Shown here: piece by piece, positions 13,001 through 24,101 of the stretch
Position numbering within the stretch: the first letter of the stretch is position 1
Layout of the letters: each line of letters starts with the position of its first letter
NCBI GenBank assembly: GCA_025890175.1
Contig: JANPYM010000003.1
Coordinates: 278,600-342,599 of the forward strand
Origin: Ciborinia camelliae
Lineage: Eukaryota; Ascomycota; Leotiomycetes; Helotiales; Sclerotiniaceae
Reading direction: 5' to 3'
Length of the DNA stretch: 64,000 bases
Notes under the pieces: generated by a model
Database searches by the model: none
Seen by the model: only the letters and a program-made list of their open reading frames with translations
What the model was told of the DNA's origin: nothing
Translations under genes and position numbers: made by a program

Positions 13001-13346
13001 CCTCTCCTCCTCTCCTCCTCTCCTCCTCTCCTCCTCTCCTCCTCTCCCTCCTCTCTCCTCCTCTCCTCCTCTCCTCCCTCTCCTCCTCTCCTCCTCTCCT
13101 CCTCTCCTCCTCTCCTCCTCTCCTCCTCTCCTCCTCTCTCCTCCTCTCCTCCTCTCCTCCTCTCCCTCCTCTCCTCCTCTCCCTCCTCTCCCTCCCTCTC
13201 CTCCCTCTCCTCCTCTCCCTCCTCCTCTCCTCCTCTCCTCCTCTCCTCCTCTCCTCCCTCTCCTCCTCTCCTCCTCTCTCCTCCTCTCCTCCCTCTCCTC
13301 CTCTCCTCCTCTCTCCTCCTCTCCTCCTCCTCTCCTCCTCCCCTCC
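13001..13346. repeat. 346-bp uninterrupted polypyrimidine tract (CTCCTC-type)
   Basis: Every base from 13001 to 13346 on the plus strand is C or T, in irregular CTCCT/CCTC units. The minus strand is therefore pure purine. Such homopurine-homopyrimidine mirror repeats can form triplex (H-DNA). Several long frames on both strands are artefacts of this composition (poly Ser/Pro/Leu and Arg/Gly/Glu). Confidence 0.97.
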
Positions 13347-13516
13347 ACAATCAAACCCCCCCAAAACTACATTAAAATCACCATACCTCACCCTCTCTAT
13401 CCTACCATACCTATCTAATCATACCATACCATACTATATACCATACCATAATATATCCCAATTCACACAAATTAGCCTGAGATAACCTTACCTTACCTTA
13501 CCTTATCTAATATCAA

Positions 13517-13702
13517 TACTAATACTAATGCTAATACTAATACTAATGCTAATGCTAATGCTAATACTAATGCTAATGCTAATGCTAATGCTAATGCTAA
13601 TGCTAATACTAATACTAATACTAATATTAATACTAATACTAATACTAATACTAATATCAATACCAATAGGTACTAATACTAATACTAATACTAATACTAA
13701 TA
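13517..13702. repeat. CTAATA/CTAATG hexamer array
   Basis: About thirty consecutive six-base units, mostly ACTAAT or GCTAAT, with a few ATTAAT or ATCAAT variants and one interruption near 13665. The A and G variants occur in blocks, suggesting local slippage. A short GCTAAT run also occurs at 12961-12980. Confidence 0.95.
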
Positions 13703-14282
13703 TCTCATTATATCTTATTATATTTCATTAAATAAATATTTTGAGATTTTATTAGATATTTAAATAGATATTATTTAATATTATTTAATTATCTAATAGG
13801 TTTGTTTATTCGCTTGTTCGCTCTCTATAATCTGATCTATCTAAGGTAGCTAGTAGGTACCTAGGTAGATAGTAAATCGCTAGTTAATCACTATAGTTAA
13901 TTACTAATTCCTAACAATCAATTCTATCCCATTCCATCCCCATTCTATCCCATCTTCATTCTTTCCCTTCCCATTCAATTCCATCCCATTCCAATACAAA
14001 CACAGCATAAACACAGCATAAACGTAGTACAAACTCACTCAAACCCAAACCCAAACGCAAACTCAACGCAAATACAGAATCTATTTTAAACCATTCGCTA
14101 ACGCTAACGCCAACACCACCACCAACACCCAGATCCCTATGCGTATCCGTATCCCCATTTCCCCCTTCCCCCCTATCCCCCTATCCCCATTCCATCAGCC
14201 TAAAACAAAACCCATCTTCCTCCACCCCCCTCCCCTCTCCCCTCTCCCCTCACCCTTTTCCCCTCTTCCCCAGCCCCCTAAC

Positions 14283-16728
14283 CTACCCAACCCAAACCAA
14301 CCAGCAAAACACCGCCCCCACCACCCACAGCACCCTCCAAACACTATACCCGCATTCCCTAAGGACCCTCCCGCTCCTCTTTTCTCGAAATGTATGCCAC
14401 CAACATTTCAACTTCTTCATCTTTGCATCGAGGAATGTATTATCATGTGATTTCCTCCCCTTTTCCTTTTCCCTTTCCTTCTCAATTTCTCTTTCTCTTT
14501 CTCTTTCATTTTCCCATTTAATCCTGCCCTCCAATCCACCATAATATCCTGCTTTATCGATGAGTGGTGGTTGTGGATGGTAAGATCCACCTCCAGCATT
14601 AGAAAGCGCAGGACCAGATCCAGGACCAGATGCATAAGCAAATCCCGATCCATTCGCCGGACTCGAGGTACGAGTTCTCGCCGTACGGGTAGCAGCGAGA
14701 TGATTCATGGACGGGGAGGAAGTACTCGAGGTTGAAGAATGTCTCAGATGATATCTCAAATGATCATCCCCTTCCTCTTCTTCCCCGCCTTTCTTAAGAT
14801 CCTTAAGATCCTTAATATTCATCGGCAGGAGCGAGGATTCCACATCGCTAGACCCCGGCCCCGACCCGAAGCTACCGGAAGCAGAGGATGCGGGTTCGAG
14901 TGCGGGAGCGAACGGGACGAGATGTGTAAACGGGACGAGGAGTGCACGAATGAGGAGAAGAGCCAGGGAGATCCCAACGAGAATCCCATAGTTGATGAGA
15001 ATCGCAATCTGATCCGGCAAGAGACAAAGATGCGATTCCATCGTGATAGAAGCCGCGTGGGTATCAGCCGCGCCGTGACCCGTGCGCATCGCGTGTAGCG
15101 GATTCCCATCCGCACCCACCGGATTCCACAAGCTCAGCATGAGAAAGCCCGGTTTGCGAATGCCCATGGCCCAATTCATGCTCTTGACGGTGATTTCGCG
15201 GGCGTGGTTTTTATCGGCGGGGTGCACGACTTCGCAATAATCGTGATCGTCGCCCGAGAAGACCGAGACCACGTTGCCGATCTTGGAGATGAGTTTCCGG
15301 GAGTCGTCGTCGCTGAGCACGTTTTGGTATTGATAGCCTCGCGATATACTGATGGCGTTGCGGGGATCCGGATTCACGGGCTGCGTTTGTCCTTTGGGTG
15401 GGGGGGTCGGTGGCCAGTGTTCTCGAAGAGGACCGCATGGGGTCCCCGGGTTTCGATATAGGGGGACATGGGTAAGGAGGATGGTAGGGAATTCGGGTCC
15501 ATTGGGTCCAGGGTCGAGAGTGGGTAGATGTGCGTAGTCGGCCAATTCTACATCTTGGACGGAATGTGAATATTGTAAAACCCTCTCCTTTCCCGCTTGA
15601 TAGTCCAATTCTCTCGCGACGGCTTTTCGTTTGATGATTTGAACGTTGTTCAGAAATTCCTCGACGGGCTTGGTGATGGGTGCCGTCTCACTTACCGGAC
15701 GATCTGATCCTCCAGCACTCAATGATACAGCGTCCACCGAAACGAAAGTATGATTCGCAATCACATCCACTCTGTTCACATCCCCGAAATAGACCTCAAA
15801 ACGATCTCGGATGGGAACCTTGATTTGTGCCCCAAATCCCAAATCATGATTGCCCGGTAAACTTGCAATGAGCTTTCGACCCCTTTGCCCAACCCCCGCT
15901 TCTGATCCTCCCAAATTCCAATTGTCCGAGAAAATCCTAGAGAATCGTCCGTATTCTTTGAGCCAGAAATCCTCTCCGTATCGTTTCCCCCAACTCTCCA
16001 CATGTTTCTGCTCCTTGGGTGGTCGATGTCCCTTTGCCCATGCGGGATCTTCTGTATTTCCCTGCGCCGTCTTCCATTCTCTTCCCCCATCAAACAAATC
16101 CCCCAAGAAAAATATCGTATCTGGATGTAATTGTTTCGAAAGTTGTACATAAGACCTCTTCATATAATTATCGGTATGCCACACTGTAAATGTCGATAAT
16201 GGCCACGGTCGATCCGGATACGAATGAGGATCCGTCAGTTGAGGATCCGCCAGGAAGATTAAATGATGCGGTGTCGTATTGGGAGGCTATTCACACAGAC
16301 GGATTAGATACATCATCATCATGATCAACAGACTCTCCCCAAGAATTCTCCCCCTCCCCCCTCTCAAGAAAACTCACCCATCTCTCCCATCCCTCCCAAG
16401 CACAAGCCCGCACCGCATCCTCAAAGATCCAATGTTCCCCATACAACAACACCACGACCCAAACACACACCAACAAATGCGGCAAACATAAAACCCGCCT
16501 CCAACTCCACCCTCTCATCCCTTTCCCTCCCCTCCACAATCTCGAGATCCGCGATACGTAACCCCCCGTCGCACGTAGATGCAGTTGATCCGCCATCCTC
16601 TGCACACTGATGGCCAACTCGGTCGGCAGCGCCAACAACAACCTCCGGAAGATCGAGGGCGGTTCTCGGAAATGATCGCGCGATGATGGCGGGTATGGGG
16701 TTTGTGTGCTGAATTGGTATCCTGCCAT
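14283..16728 (-). CDS. Membrane metallophosphoesterase, Cdc1/Ted1 (PGAP5/MPPE1-like) family
   Basis: Family members act in the ER/Golgi on GPI-anchor ethanolamine phosphates. Minus-strand exons 16728-16378 and 16286-14283 give 784 residues. A transmembrane segment lies near 80-100. The calcineurin-type metal motifs follow in order: LADPQ (about 131), GDLFDGG (about 179-185), GNHDLGFG (about 262), then TILLTHVPL and SGDDHDYCE. A second hydrophobic helix (INYGILVGISLALLLIRALL) is near 545 and a third at the extreme C-terminus (VLWVVGAVFCWLVWVG). Between the last two is a low-complexity Ser/Gly- and Glu/Lys-rich linker. Three membrane segments fit an ER membrane enzyme. Ted1 rather than Cdc1 cannot be decided from sequence alone. 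Confidence 0.87.
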
Positions 16729-17938
16729 TCTGTGGAGTGTGGTTTTGTTGCTCTCTTAGCTAGGTCCCGGGCTACTAGTTGGTCTGGAATTCCATACCCG
16801 ACTTCCTGGGTTTCGGCTCGGTACCATGGATTGATGATGGGAAATTGTGGTTATATTACTGTATGTATAGTAGGTACAATGGGTACTTAATCGCGTGTGC
16901 AATGTATATGTATGTGTAGTGTATGTGTATGTGGATGTGTCAACCGCCTTTGTGCATAGGTAGAATTTATATGAATTGTTTATGTGGAATCAGTATACTC
17001 CGTATACATATAATTTACCTACCTACTTACTAATATTATGCATATAGAATTTACATTTTACCTACAGAGTATACCTACGAGCATCCATCGCATTAATTAA
17101 TCAGATTAAATTAATTCCCCAACCTTAGCTACTTACCATATAACCTATTCCAATTAAAAGGAATTACTGTACCTAAAATCAAAGAAGCCTACCTCAAAAG
17201 ACCCTGTAAACCAAACTAAACTGAACTAAACCAGGGCCAGCAATAACCACCTGCATGGATAAGGATGGGTTTTCAGGGGCTAGACTGGGACTGGGTGGTT
17301 AAAATAGTCTAGATTTTTAAAATATATATGTTAGAGATATTAAATTTGAATAAAACTAGTTTATTAGTCTCTTTATAGTTTTTTATGGTTTTTTATATAG
17401 ATATCTATATTTATATAAATTATTATCTATTATAATATAAGCAGCTGGCTAACTAGCGAGTTACATATCTAAATAAGAATGCATATCTCGTACTCTAGGT
17501 AGATAGATAGATAGATAGTTAAACTGAATATTTAGATATTGGCCGGTATATGATGAAATTACTGTAGATGGGATGTTGATATTATATAATATGATATAAT
17601 ACGATGGAATTATATAGAAAAGAAGGGATGGAATGGAATGGGATGTTGAAGTTGAAAGAAGGTGGAAGGGGGTGGGATTAGATGATTTAGGTAACCTTGG
17701 AATGTTAAGGTATCTAGATTGGGAATTCAGCTTGATATTAGAGGTACCTAGATAATGGAGTTAGTCGTAGCCGGATGCCCAGATGGTTCATGTTTAATAG
17801 CTGTAAACTAATTTGAAATATTCAAGTCTTCACGAACATATTGTATGAATATGAGATCATATAGACCTGAAGTGAAAATAGAGAGATATCATCAATCATC
17901 AATCGTTATCATTATCGTTTATATCATAACATATCATA
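16729..17938. other. AT-rich spacer without genes
   Basis: 1.2 kb between two minus-strand genes. The first part should hold the promoter of the metallophosphoesterase. The rest is AT-rich with short repeats such as (GATA)n near 17500-17518. No frame longer than about 66 codons and no recognisable protein. Confidence 0.6.
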
Positions 17939-19054
17939 TCATAGAATCTCATTTTCTTCATCCAAATTCTCTTTCAAGAATATATGATCCTCCCAACCCA
18001 TTCTCCTCACTTGAATCTGCATACTTTCAAGTACCCTCTGCTTAACCCCCTTTGCACTTCCATTACTCCCATCACTCACATCGGTATTGATAAAAGCACC
18101 ATGGGTACTCGAGAAATCATGAGGTTTCAATACCTCCCACATCCCCACCACCTCATCCGCATTCAAAGGTATCATATTAGGTATACTCCACATAAAAGCA
18201 TAACTATTCATACCATCCGGTCTCGCATCCTCACCCCCTCCAGGACCTTGACTCCAATCTCCCAAAGCACTTGGGGTGGTGACGAGAGTATCAGCGATCA
18301 ACAATCTCCCATGCGCAAGACACACCAGACTTCCCGGGAAATGCCCCCCGAGCTTCAACATCCTCACCCCCGTCTTCACCCCGCGTATCTCCAGCTCCTC
18401 CTCGCTCCCCTCAATAAACGTCCGCGCTTTCCCCATCTGATCCAGTCGATTCAACCAACTCTTATCTTCCCAACTCAGATACACCGGACACTCAAACCTC
18501 TCGGCCCACTCCAGATGCGTCGTGTAATAATGCGGATGCGATATCACCATCGCCGCGATCCCTCCCATCCCATTGATCCACTCCACCGTCGCCTCATCCA
18601 AATACGTGATGCAATCCCACAACACATTCCCCAGCGCCGTCTTGATCAGGATCGCCCGCTGTCCTATCGCAAATTTGGGCTCCGTCCATATACTCCAAAA
18701 TCTCTCGTCGTCGTCAAATGCCTTCCATTGATTCTTATATCGTCCCCCCCTTTCTAATTGCCCAAGTGTCGTAAATGATTGCCCAGTAGGTGGCACAAAT
18801 TGTCGGGGATCGTCGCATATTCGACATCGCGTAAGAATCGTTCGATCTTCGGCGTCAAATTGCGTACCGCATGCTGTGCAAATGAGGAGTTGTTCTGACT
18901 CGGCCATTCCGGATGTAGGTGGTGTATCGTAATCGTGAAGAGCTTCCTCGAATGCGTGTATGGCACCGTCGTGAACTATGGTTGCGGTTGCTGTTGTGGC
19001 GGGCGTAGAGATGGAAGAATATGGAGTTGAGTTGATAGATGTAGATATAGACAT
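17939..19054 (-). CDS. Metallo-beta-lactamase-fold protein with N-terminal zinc ribbon
   Basis: Single-exon gene, 371 residues, hydrolase fold of unknown substrate. A zinc ribbon is formed by CTAC (Cys59, Cys62) and CRIC (Cys77, Cys80). The lactamase core has ISHPHYYTTHLEW, giving His173, His175 and His180. It then has KLGGHFPGSLVC, RLLIADTLVTTPS and a late STHGAF. The usual HxHxDH is thus altered to HPHYYTTH, which I recognise only as a pattern of fungal members of the superfamily. The first 49 residues are Ser/Thr-rich low complexity; Met50 (MAESEQLL) is a plausible alternative start. It is divergent from the amidase gene. Predicted cytosolic, with no signal peptide. Confidence 0.8.
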   Translation of the reverse strand: MSISTSINSTPYSSISTPATTATATIVHDGAIHAFEEALHDYDTPPTSGMAESEQLLICTACGTQFDAEDRTILTRCRICDDPRQFVPPTGQSFTTLGQLERGGRYKNQWKAFDDDERFWSIWTEPKFAIGQRAILIKTALGNVLWDCITYLDEATVEWINGMGGIAAMVISHPHYYTTHLEWAERFECPVYLSWEDKSWLNRLDQMGKARTFIEGSEEELEIRGVKTGVRMLKLGGHFPGSLVCLAHGRLLIADTLVTTPSALGDWSQGPGGGEDARPDGMNSYAFMWSIPNMIPLNADEVVGMWEVLKPHDFSSTHGAFINTDVSDGSNGSAKGVKQRVLESMQIQVRRMGWEDHIFLKENLDEENEIL

Positions 19055-19610
19055 GTTGAATGAATGAGTACTACCTACTATCTATATACCAAGTCTGACG
19101 ATAACCAAAAGAGGGGTAAAGAGAAGAGGATCATCAGATGATCCGGAAGGGATGGCCCGGCACGTTGATACGGTACTAGGTGAACCTTGATAACGGGTTA
19201 TGATTTGTTTGTAGTAGTATCAAATGCACGTACAGTCTCCGGAGTAACGTTATTAGAAGTTAGTAAATACAAGTACGAGGTCGAGATTAGGAGAGAGATT
19301 AAAATCAGGTGATTAGGTACTTGTTGATTTGTTGATTTGTTTGACACACGACATTTTCCCCGCATCGATAGAGCTTCCCTATTTATCCCCAATTAGGAAT
19401 GTATAGCCGCTTATCTGAGGAAGCTGGCTGTATCGACGGGTATCCATACGGATATCAATGGCTTTAATAAATTCCCCTCCCCTCCCCTCCATTCATCTGC
19501 CCTTCCTACATTCTTCCTATTGTTCTCTTCATTTTCTTGTCCTTTACATTACATTGTAGTTTCATTGACATATTCATCTTCTCCGCGGTTTCTACTTGTT
19601 CATAGTCAAA
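19055..19610. promoter_or_regulatory. Divergent promoter region, MBL-fold gene / amidase
   Basis: 556 bp separate the two start codons. A C-rich stretch (CCCCTCCCCTCCCC near 19477-19490) and a CT-rich tract lie upstream of the amidase ATG, as is common in filamentous fungal promoters. No coding sequence is evident. Confidence 0.4.
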
Positions 19611-21482
19611 ATGGTGTATCTACTTGATTATTTCCAGCATAAGAGAGATTGGTAAGTCTTCATCCCACTTTCATCTCTTATCGTTTATCTTTATCAAAGT
19701 AGAAGTACCCTCGGGGGAAGTCTGGGGAAAGCCCCCCAATCAATGCCCAGTGTCTAACATTCTTATAGTCAATTGAAACAAGCAGAACGAACTCAACGGA
19801 TCCAAAATCTCACCAGTTATCATGGAGCATTTACGAATTCAGAAAGAAAAGTTCTATCGAAACCAATTGAAGAACTGGTTCAAGATGTCCATAATCAAGA
19901 CATTCAACCAATCGATATCCTTCGTGCTTACGGAAAAGCTGCCCTGAAAGCTCATGCCAAAACAAATTCGGTGACGGAAATCATGATCGAAGCTGCTGAA
20001 GGTTGGACTACTGATGGAAGTATCAATATGAAAGGTCCTTTGGCAGGTATTCCCATAAGTCTCAAGGATTCGATTGTGGTGGGTGGTTTCGATACAAGTG
20101 TAGGATATAGTAGCTTTGTTGGCAACAAGGGAGAAAAGGATGGGACCATGGTGAGGATTTTAAAGGATGCTGGTGCCATTCCATATGTGAAGACGAATCT
20201 TCCTATTACTTTACTAAGTTTCGAATCTACAAATGACGTTTGGGGACGATGCACAAATCCTCACAATAATAAATATTCACCTGGTGGATCAACTGGAGGT
20301 GAATCAGCTTTGTTGGCTGCTGGTGGTGGACGAATTGGAATTGGTTCAGATGTTGCTGGATCGGTTAGAGTTCCCGCTCATTTCTCGGGTATCTATAGTT
20401 TGAAATGCTCAACTGGAAGATGGCCTAAGAATGGTATGTGCACAAGTATGCCAGGTCAAGAGGGTATTCCTAGTGTGTTCAGTCCTATGACGAGAACTCT
20501 GGAAGATCTTTCATACTTCACAAAGTCTATGATTGGTATGCAACCATGGAAGTATGATCACAGTGTTCATCCCATTCCATGGAGAAAAGAAGTATGGAAT
20601 GATTTCAGCGAAAAGAAGAAGTTCAGAGTGGGTGTACTAAGAACCGATGGTGTCGTTGATCCAAGTCCCGCTTGTATGAGAGCTGTGGATAAAGTAGTGG
20701 CTGCACTCGAAGAGGATGGTCATGAGGTATATGATGTTAATCCACCTTCTCCATACGAAGCACTTTATCTCGGCTCACAACTTCTCAACTCGGATGGGTG
20801 CAAGACGATCAAATCATTTTTCCGACCTGGTGAATGGGAAGATCCAGGAGCAAAAGCAATGGCCTGGCTCATGAATTTACCAAGACCATTTAAATGGATG
20901 TATTGGGCTTGGGTCAAGTATGTCAGGAGAGATGACATTTGGGCCGGACTCATCAAGGAATGGCATGAAAAATCCGCCTACGAGCAATGGAAACTGGTCG
21001 CCAAGAGAGAAGCTTATAAAGCCAAGTTCCATGCTTGGTGGGAGGAAGAAGTCAAACTTGACTTCATGATCACTCCACCCAATGCCACCCCAGCAGTACC
21101 CCATGATGGAATGAAGGATGCTGTTAGCAGCTGTGGTTACACTTTCTTATTCAACCTCGTAAGTTCAAATGCATATATGTATATACATATCCTTCATCGC
21201 ACTCAACTTACATATCAATAGCTCGATTACACATGCGGCATCATGCCCATCACACACGTCGACAAAGAACTAGATCAACTCCCATCGCATTTCTCCCTCA
21301 AATCGCTCAATGGCGTCGCGTACGGTGCCTATAAACATTATGACGCCACGGCCATGCATGGACTTCCTGTCGCCATCCAAGTCGTCGGTCAACGGTTGGA
21401 GGAGGAAAAGGTCCTCGCTGTTATGCACAGGATCGAGGATTTGTTGGGCGAGGATCAATATGAATTGTTGGAGATTGATTGA
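19611..21482 (+). CDS. Amidase-signature enzyme (fungal acetamidase/FAAH-like)
   Basis: Amidase-signature serine hydrolase that cleaves amides to acid and ammonia/amine. Exons 19611-19651, 19769-21158 and 21222-21482 give 563 residues, the usual length for fungal members. The signature GGSTGGESALLAAGGGRIGI is intact, and the Lys-Ser-Ser triad is visible: Lys113 in PISLKDS, Ser188 in GGSTGG, Ser212 in GSDVAGS. The first exon encodes MVYLLDYFQHKRD with its cysteine codon split by the intron. The C-terminal HGLPVAIQVVGQRLEEEKVL is the conserved end of the family. There is no convincing signal peptide. Substrate (acetamide, fatty-acid amide, other) is open. Confidence 0.9.
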
Positions 21483-22422
21483 GGGATTGGGAGATTGGGG
21501 GATTGGGGGATTGGGAGATTGGGAAGGAAAGTGAAGTTTTGGAGATGCGATGTGATCTGAGGTAGATGGATGAATGACGAGGATGAATAGATGGATAGAT
21601 GGATGGATATGTCATATATTTTTTTTTCTTTTTTGGGGGAGGGAAAGCGGAAATCGGAAATCGGAGTTTGGTTACATGGCATGACATGGCATGAGCATGG
21701 TACCTATGGCATGACATAGAGCATGGATGGATGGATGGATTTGATTGGGATTGGGGGTTTTAGATGCAGATTCAACTTTAGCTTCAATTTCTTTGTAGAA
21801 AATAAATGATTGATTAATGGGAGAAGAAGAGAGGCGAGAGACGAGAGACGAGAGGCAAGGTTGATTATTGATTGTTGTTGATTACCTAGGTGAGGTGGTA
21901 GATTGTAAAGAGGCCGAGATCGGAGGTGGGGTTACGGGGCTTATTATTGGGAGGGGTAGGGGGATGGGTGATGGGTGATGGGGGGTAGGGGGTAGGGGGT
22001 AGATACCTAGAATTAGGTACCTAGGATTAGGTAGGTATTTTGAGATGCGGGGTAAAAATGAATTGGATTGGATTGGGGTGGTTCGGATGGTGTGTGTGTG
22101 ATTGGATTGGATTGGATTGGATTGAGATGATTGATTGATCGATTGGATTGGATTAGGCAGGTTTTGGAGCTGGAGCTGGAGCTGGAGCTCGAGGGGGGAG
22201 GAAGCGAGATCTCCTATCCTAGGTAATGTAACATCGCCCGTAATGTAACATCCTAATGTAAAGAGGCCGAGATCGGAGGTGCGGGTGCGGTTACGGAACG
22301 CGGGTACGTATGTAGTTGGTTGGTTGGTTGGTAGGTAGGTAGGTATATAGGTAGGTAGGTATATAGGTAGGTAGATGGGTGTTTTATAGAGGGGAATTTA
22401 ATTAAAGAGTAAAAAAGAGGAT

Positions 22423-22424
<2 letters not shown>
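21483..22424. other. G-rich microsatellite spacer between amidase and methyltransferase
   Basis: Contains (GATTGGG)n-like repeats directly after the amidase stop (about 21486-21522), GGATG and GGATT runs, GGGGTAG repeats near 21990 and TAGG/TTGG runs at about 22317-22375. A unit ending in AAGAGGCCGAGATCGGAGGT occurs twice (21908-21927 and 22260-22279), a dispersed direct repeat. No coding frame is credible. Confidence 0.65.
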
Positions 22425-22462
<38 letters not shown>

Positions 22463-22464
22463 AA
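22425..22464. repeat. (GAAA)10 microsatellite abutting a start codon
   Basis: Ten perfect GAAA units end exactly at the base before the ATG of the methyltransferase. The purine-rich bias then continues into the first exon. Confidence 0.95.
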
Positions 22465-24101
22465 ATGACAATTACAATTGAAGATTTGGAGGGAAAGGGA
22501 AAGGTGAAGGGAGAGGGAGAGGGGGATATGGATATGGATGTTGTGATACGGGAAGAGAAAGGGGAAAAGAAAGAGGAAAAGGAAAAGAAAGAGGAAAAGG
22601 AAAAGGAAAAGGGAGATCATTGGTCTGCTTCTGTATGTTATTTCTTTTTATTTCCTTTTCTTTTATTCTCTTCTCTTCTTTTCTCCAGATCATTCTTTGT
22701 TTTTCTTTTCTATATCCCCCATCAATCTATCTATTCCTCATCTCTTATCCCTTCTCCTTTCCTCTATCCCCATCCTCCATTTTCATCCATCCTCTCCTTA
22801 TCCCCCCTCTCCTCCCTCCCCTCCTCTCCCCCCCATCCCCATCTCCAACTCCCCCACCAACTAACCAAACAAACAAAAAAAGGCATACCAACATTCCGCA
22901 TCTTTCGTCCCGAAATTGGCGACCAAGGTTCTCGGTTGGTTGGATGTGCAGTGTGATGATGTTATTTTGGATGTTGGGTGTGGTGGTTAGTGGGGTTTTT
23001 CTTTTGCTTTTGTTTTTTTTTTGTTTTTTGAGGGGAGCAGGGAGGAAAGATATATGGAAAAAGAAAAAAGGAAAAAAAAACTAACAAATACCTTACAAAT
23101 ATCAGATGGAATCATCCCCATTCAACTCGCTCACACGCTCTCAAAGGGATCGGGGTGCATTCTTGGGATTGATAGTTCGGGGGATATGATCGCAGCTGCG
23201 AAGAGAGCTGTCACGAATGAGGGGGTGGAGATTCAAAGGATTTGTGATTTTCAAGGTACGTTTTTTTTTCTCGGGGAGGAAGGGGGGGGGGGGCTACAAG
23301 AAGAAGNNNNNNNNNNCGGGGAGGAAGGGGGGGGGGGGCTACAAGAAGAAGGGAAAAGGGGGGGAAGGCTTAACGAAAATGAAAATGGAAAAGAGAAGAG
23401 AAGGAAAGAAAACCGCAAAACCATTTCCTAACCAAAAACAAAAAAAAAAGTCCTCGACGCCTCCCAATTATCCACGCTCCCCTCATCCACCTACACGAAA
23501 ATCTTCTCCAACGCCGCCATGCACTGGATCCTCCGCCCCGCATCCACCCGCGCATCATTCTTCGCCGACATCCATCGCCTTCTCAAACCCAATGGCCTCT
23601 TTGTTTTTGAAATGGGCGGCATGGGGAATGTGGCGGAAATGCGCACCGCGCTCCTCAGTGTGGTGGGGAGGAGAGCGAGAGGGGGTATTGAGAGGGTGAG
23701 GGAGGTTGATCCGTGGTTTTTTCCTGATGAGCGCTGGATGAGAGGGGTTCTTTCTGAGGATGATTCTTCCTCGGATCATAAAAATGAAAATGAAAATGAA
23801 AAATCCCAAAATACCAATAGGAAATGGCACATCGAAAACCTCGAGACAGAATATCGTCCCACGCCCGCCGATCAAGGGGGGGATCAAAGGCTGGGTCCAA
23901 TTAATGGGGAAACAATTCTTTGATCTCTTGGACGAGGGAGAGGGAGAGGGAGATGGAGTGGGAGAGAGAAAGGGAAAGGGAGTGCAGAGATTAGAGGCCG
24001 AAGAAGAAGTTTGTACTGTTCTGGAAAGCGTGTGTAGGAGTCCCGGCGGTGGTGATTGGATTGGTTATGTGAGGTTGAGAGGACGCGTTAGGAAGGTTTA
24101 G
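22465..24101 (+). CDS. Class I SAM-dependent methyltransferase with an apparent frameshift
   Basis: Exons read as 22465-22632, 22883-22985, 23106-23255 and 23451-24101, about 356 residues if one base in the G7 run at 23876-23882 is ignored. Exon 1 is low-complexity Lys/Glu-rich and ends GDHWSASA. Then come YQHSASFVPKLATKVLGWL and motif I DVILDVGCGDGIIP (about 82-94), GCILGIDSSGDMI, then KIFSNAAMHWI and LKPNGLFVFEMGG, the typical order of this methyltransferase class. The frame ends early after the G7 run, while the next frame continues with IKGWVQLMGKQFFDLL to a stop at 24101. The intron at 23256-23450 contains the N gap. The substrate is unknown; trans-aconitate-type enzymes are similar in layout. 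Pseudogene or sequencing error is possible. Confidence 0.72.
23272..23351. other. Assembly gap flanked by identical 35-bp ends
   Basis: Ten Ns (23307-23316) are flanked by the same 35-bp sequence (23272-23306 and 23317-23351), each copy containing G12. This is the look of two contig ends that overlap but were not merged, so the duplication and the Ns are probably artefacts. It lies wholly inside an intron. Confidence 0.9.

Larger units (their letters stand above)
12231..14282. other. Gene-free, satellite-rich spacer
   Basis: Two kilobases between the convergent ends of NTR2 and the metallophosphoesterase. It begins with (GGAT)n just after the NTR2 stop, then AT-rich DNA, a 346-bp pyrimidine tract (13001-13346), a CTAATR array (13517-13702) and C-rich DNA up to 14282. 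Open frames here are low-complexity translations of the repeats and are not credible genes. Confidence 0.8.

Noticed and set aside
12924..13485. Several long frames on both strands over the pyrimidine tract
   Set aside because: They are poly Ser/Pro/Leu or Arg/Gly/Glu translations of a simple repeat, overlapping in several frames at once.
17984..18757. 257-codon plus-strand frame over the MBL-fold gene
   Set aside because: Antisense shadow rich in His, Pro and Arg; the minus frame has the zinc ribbon and lactamase motifs.
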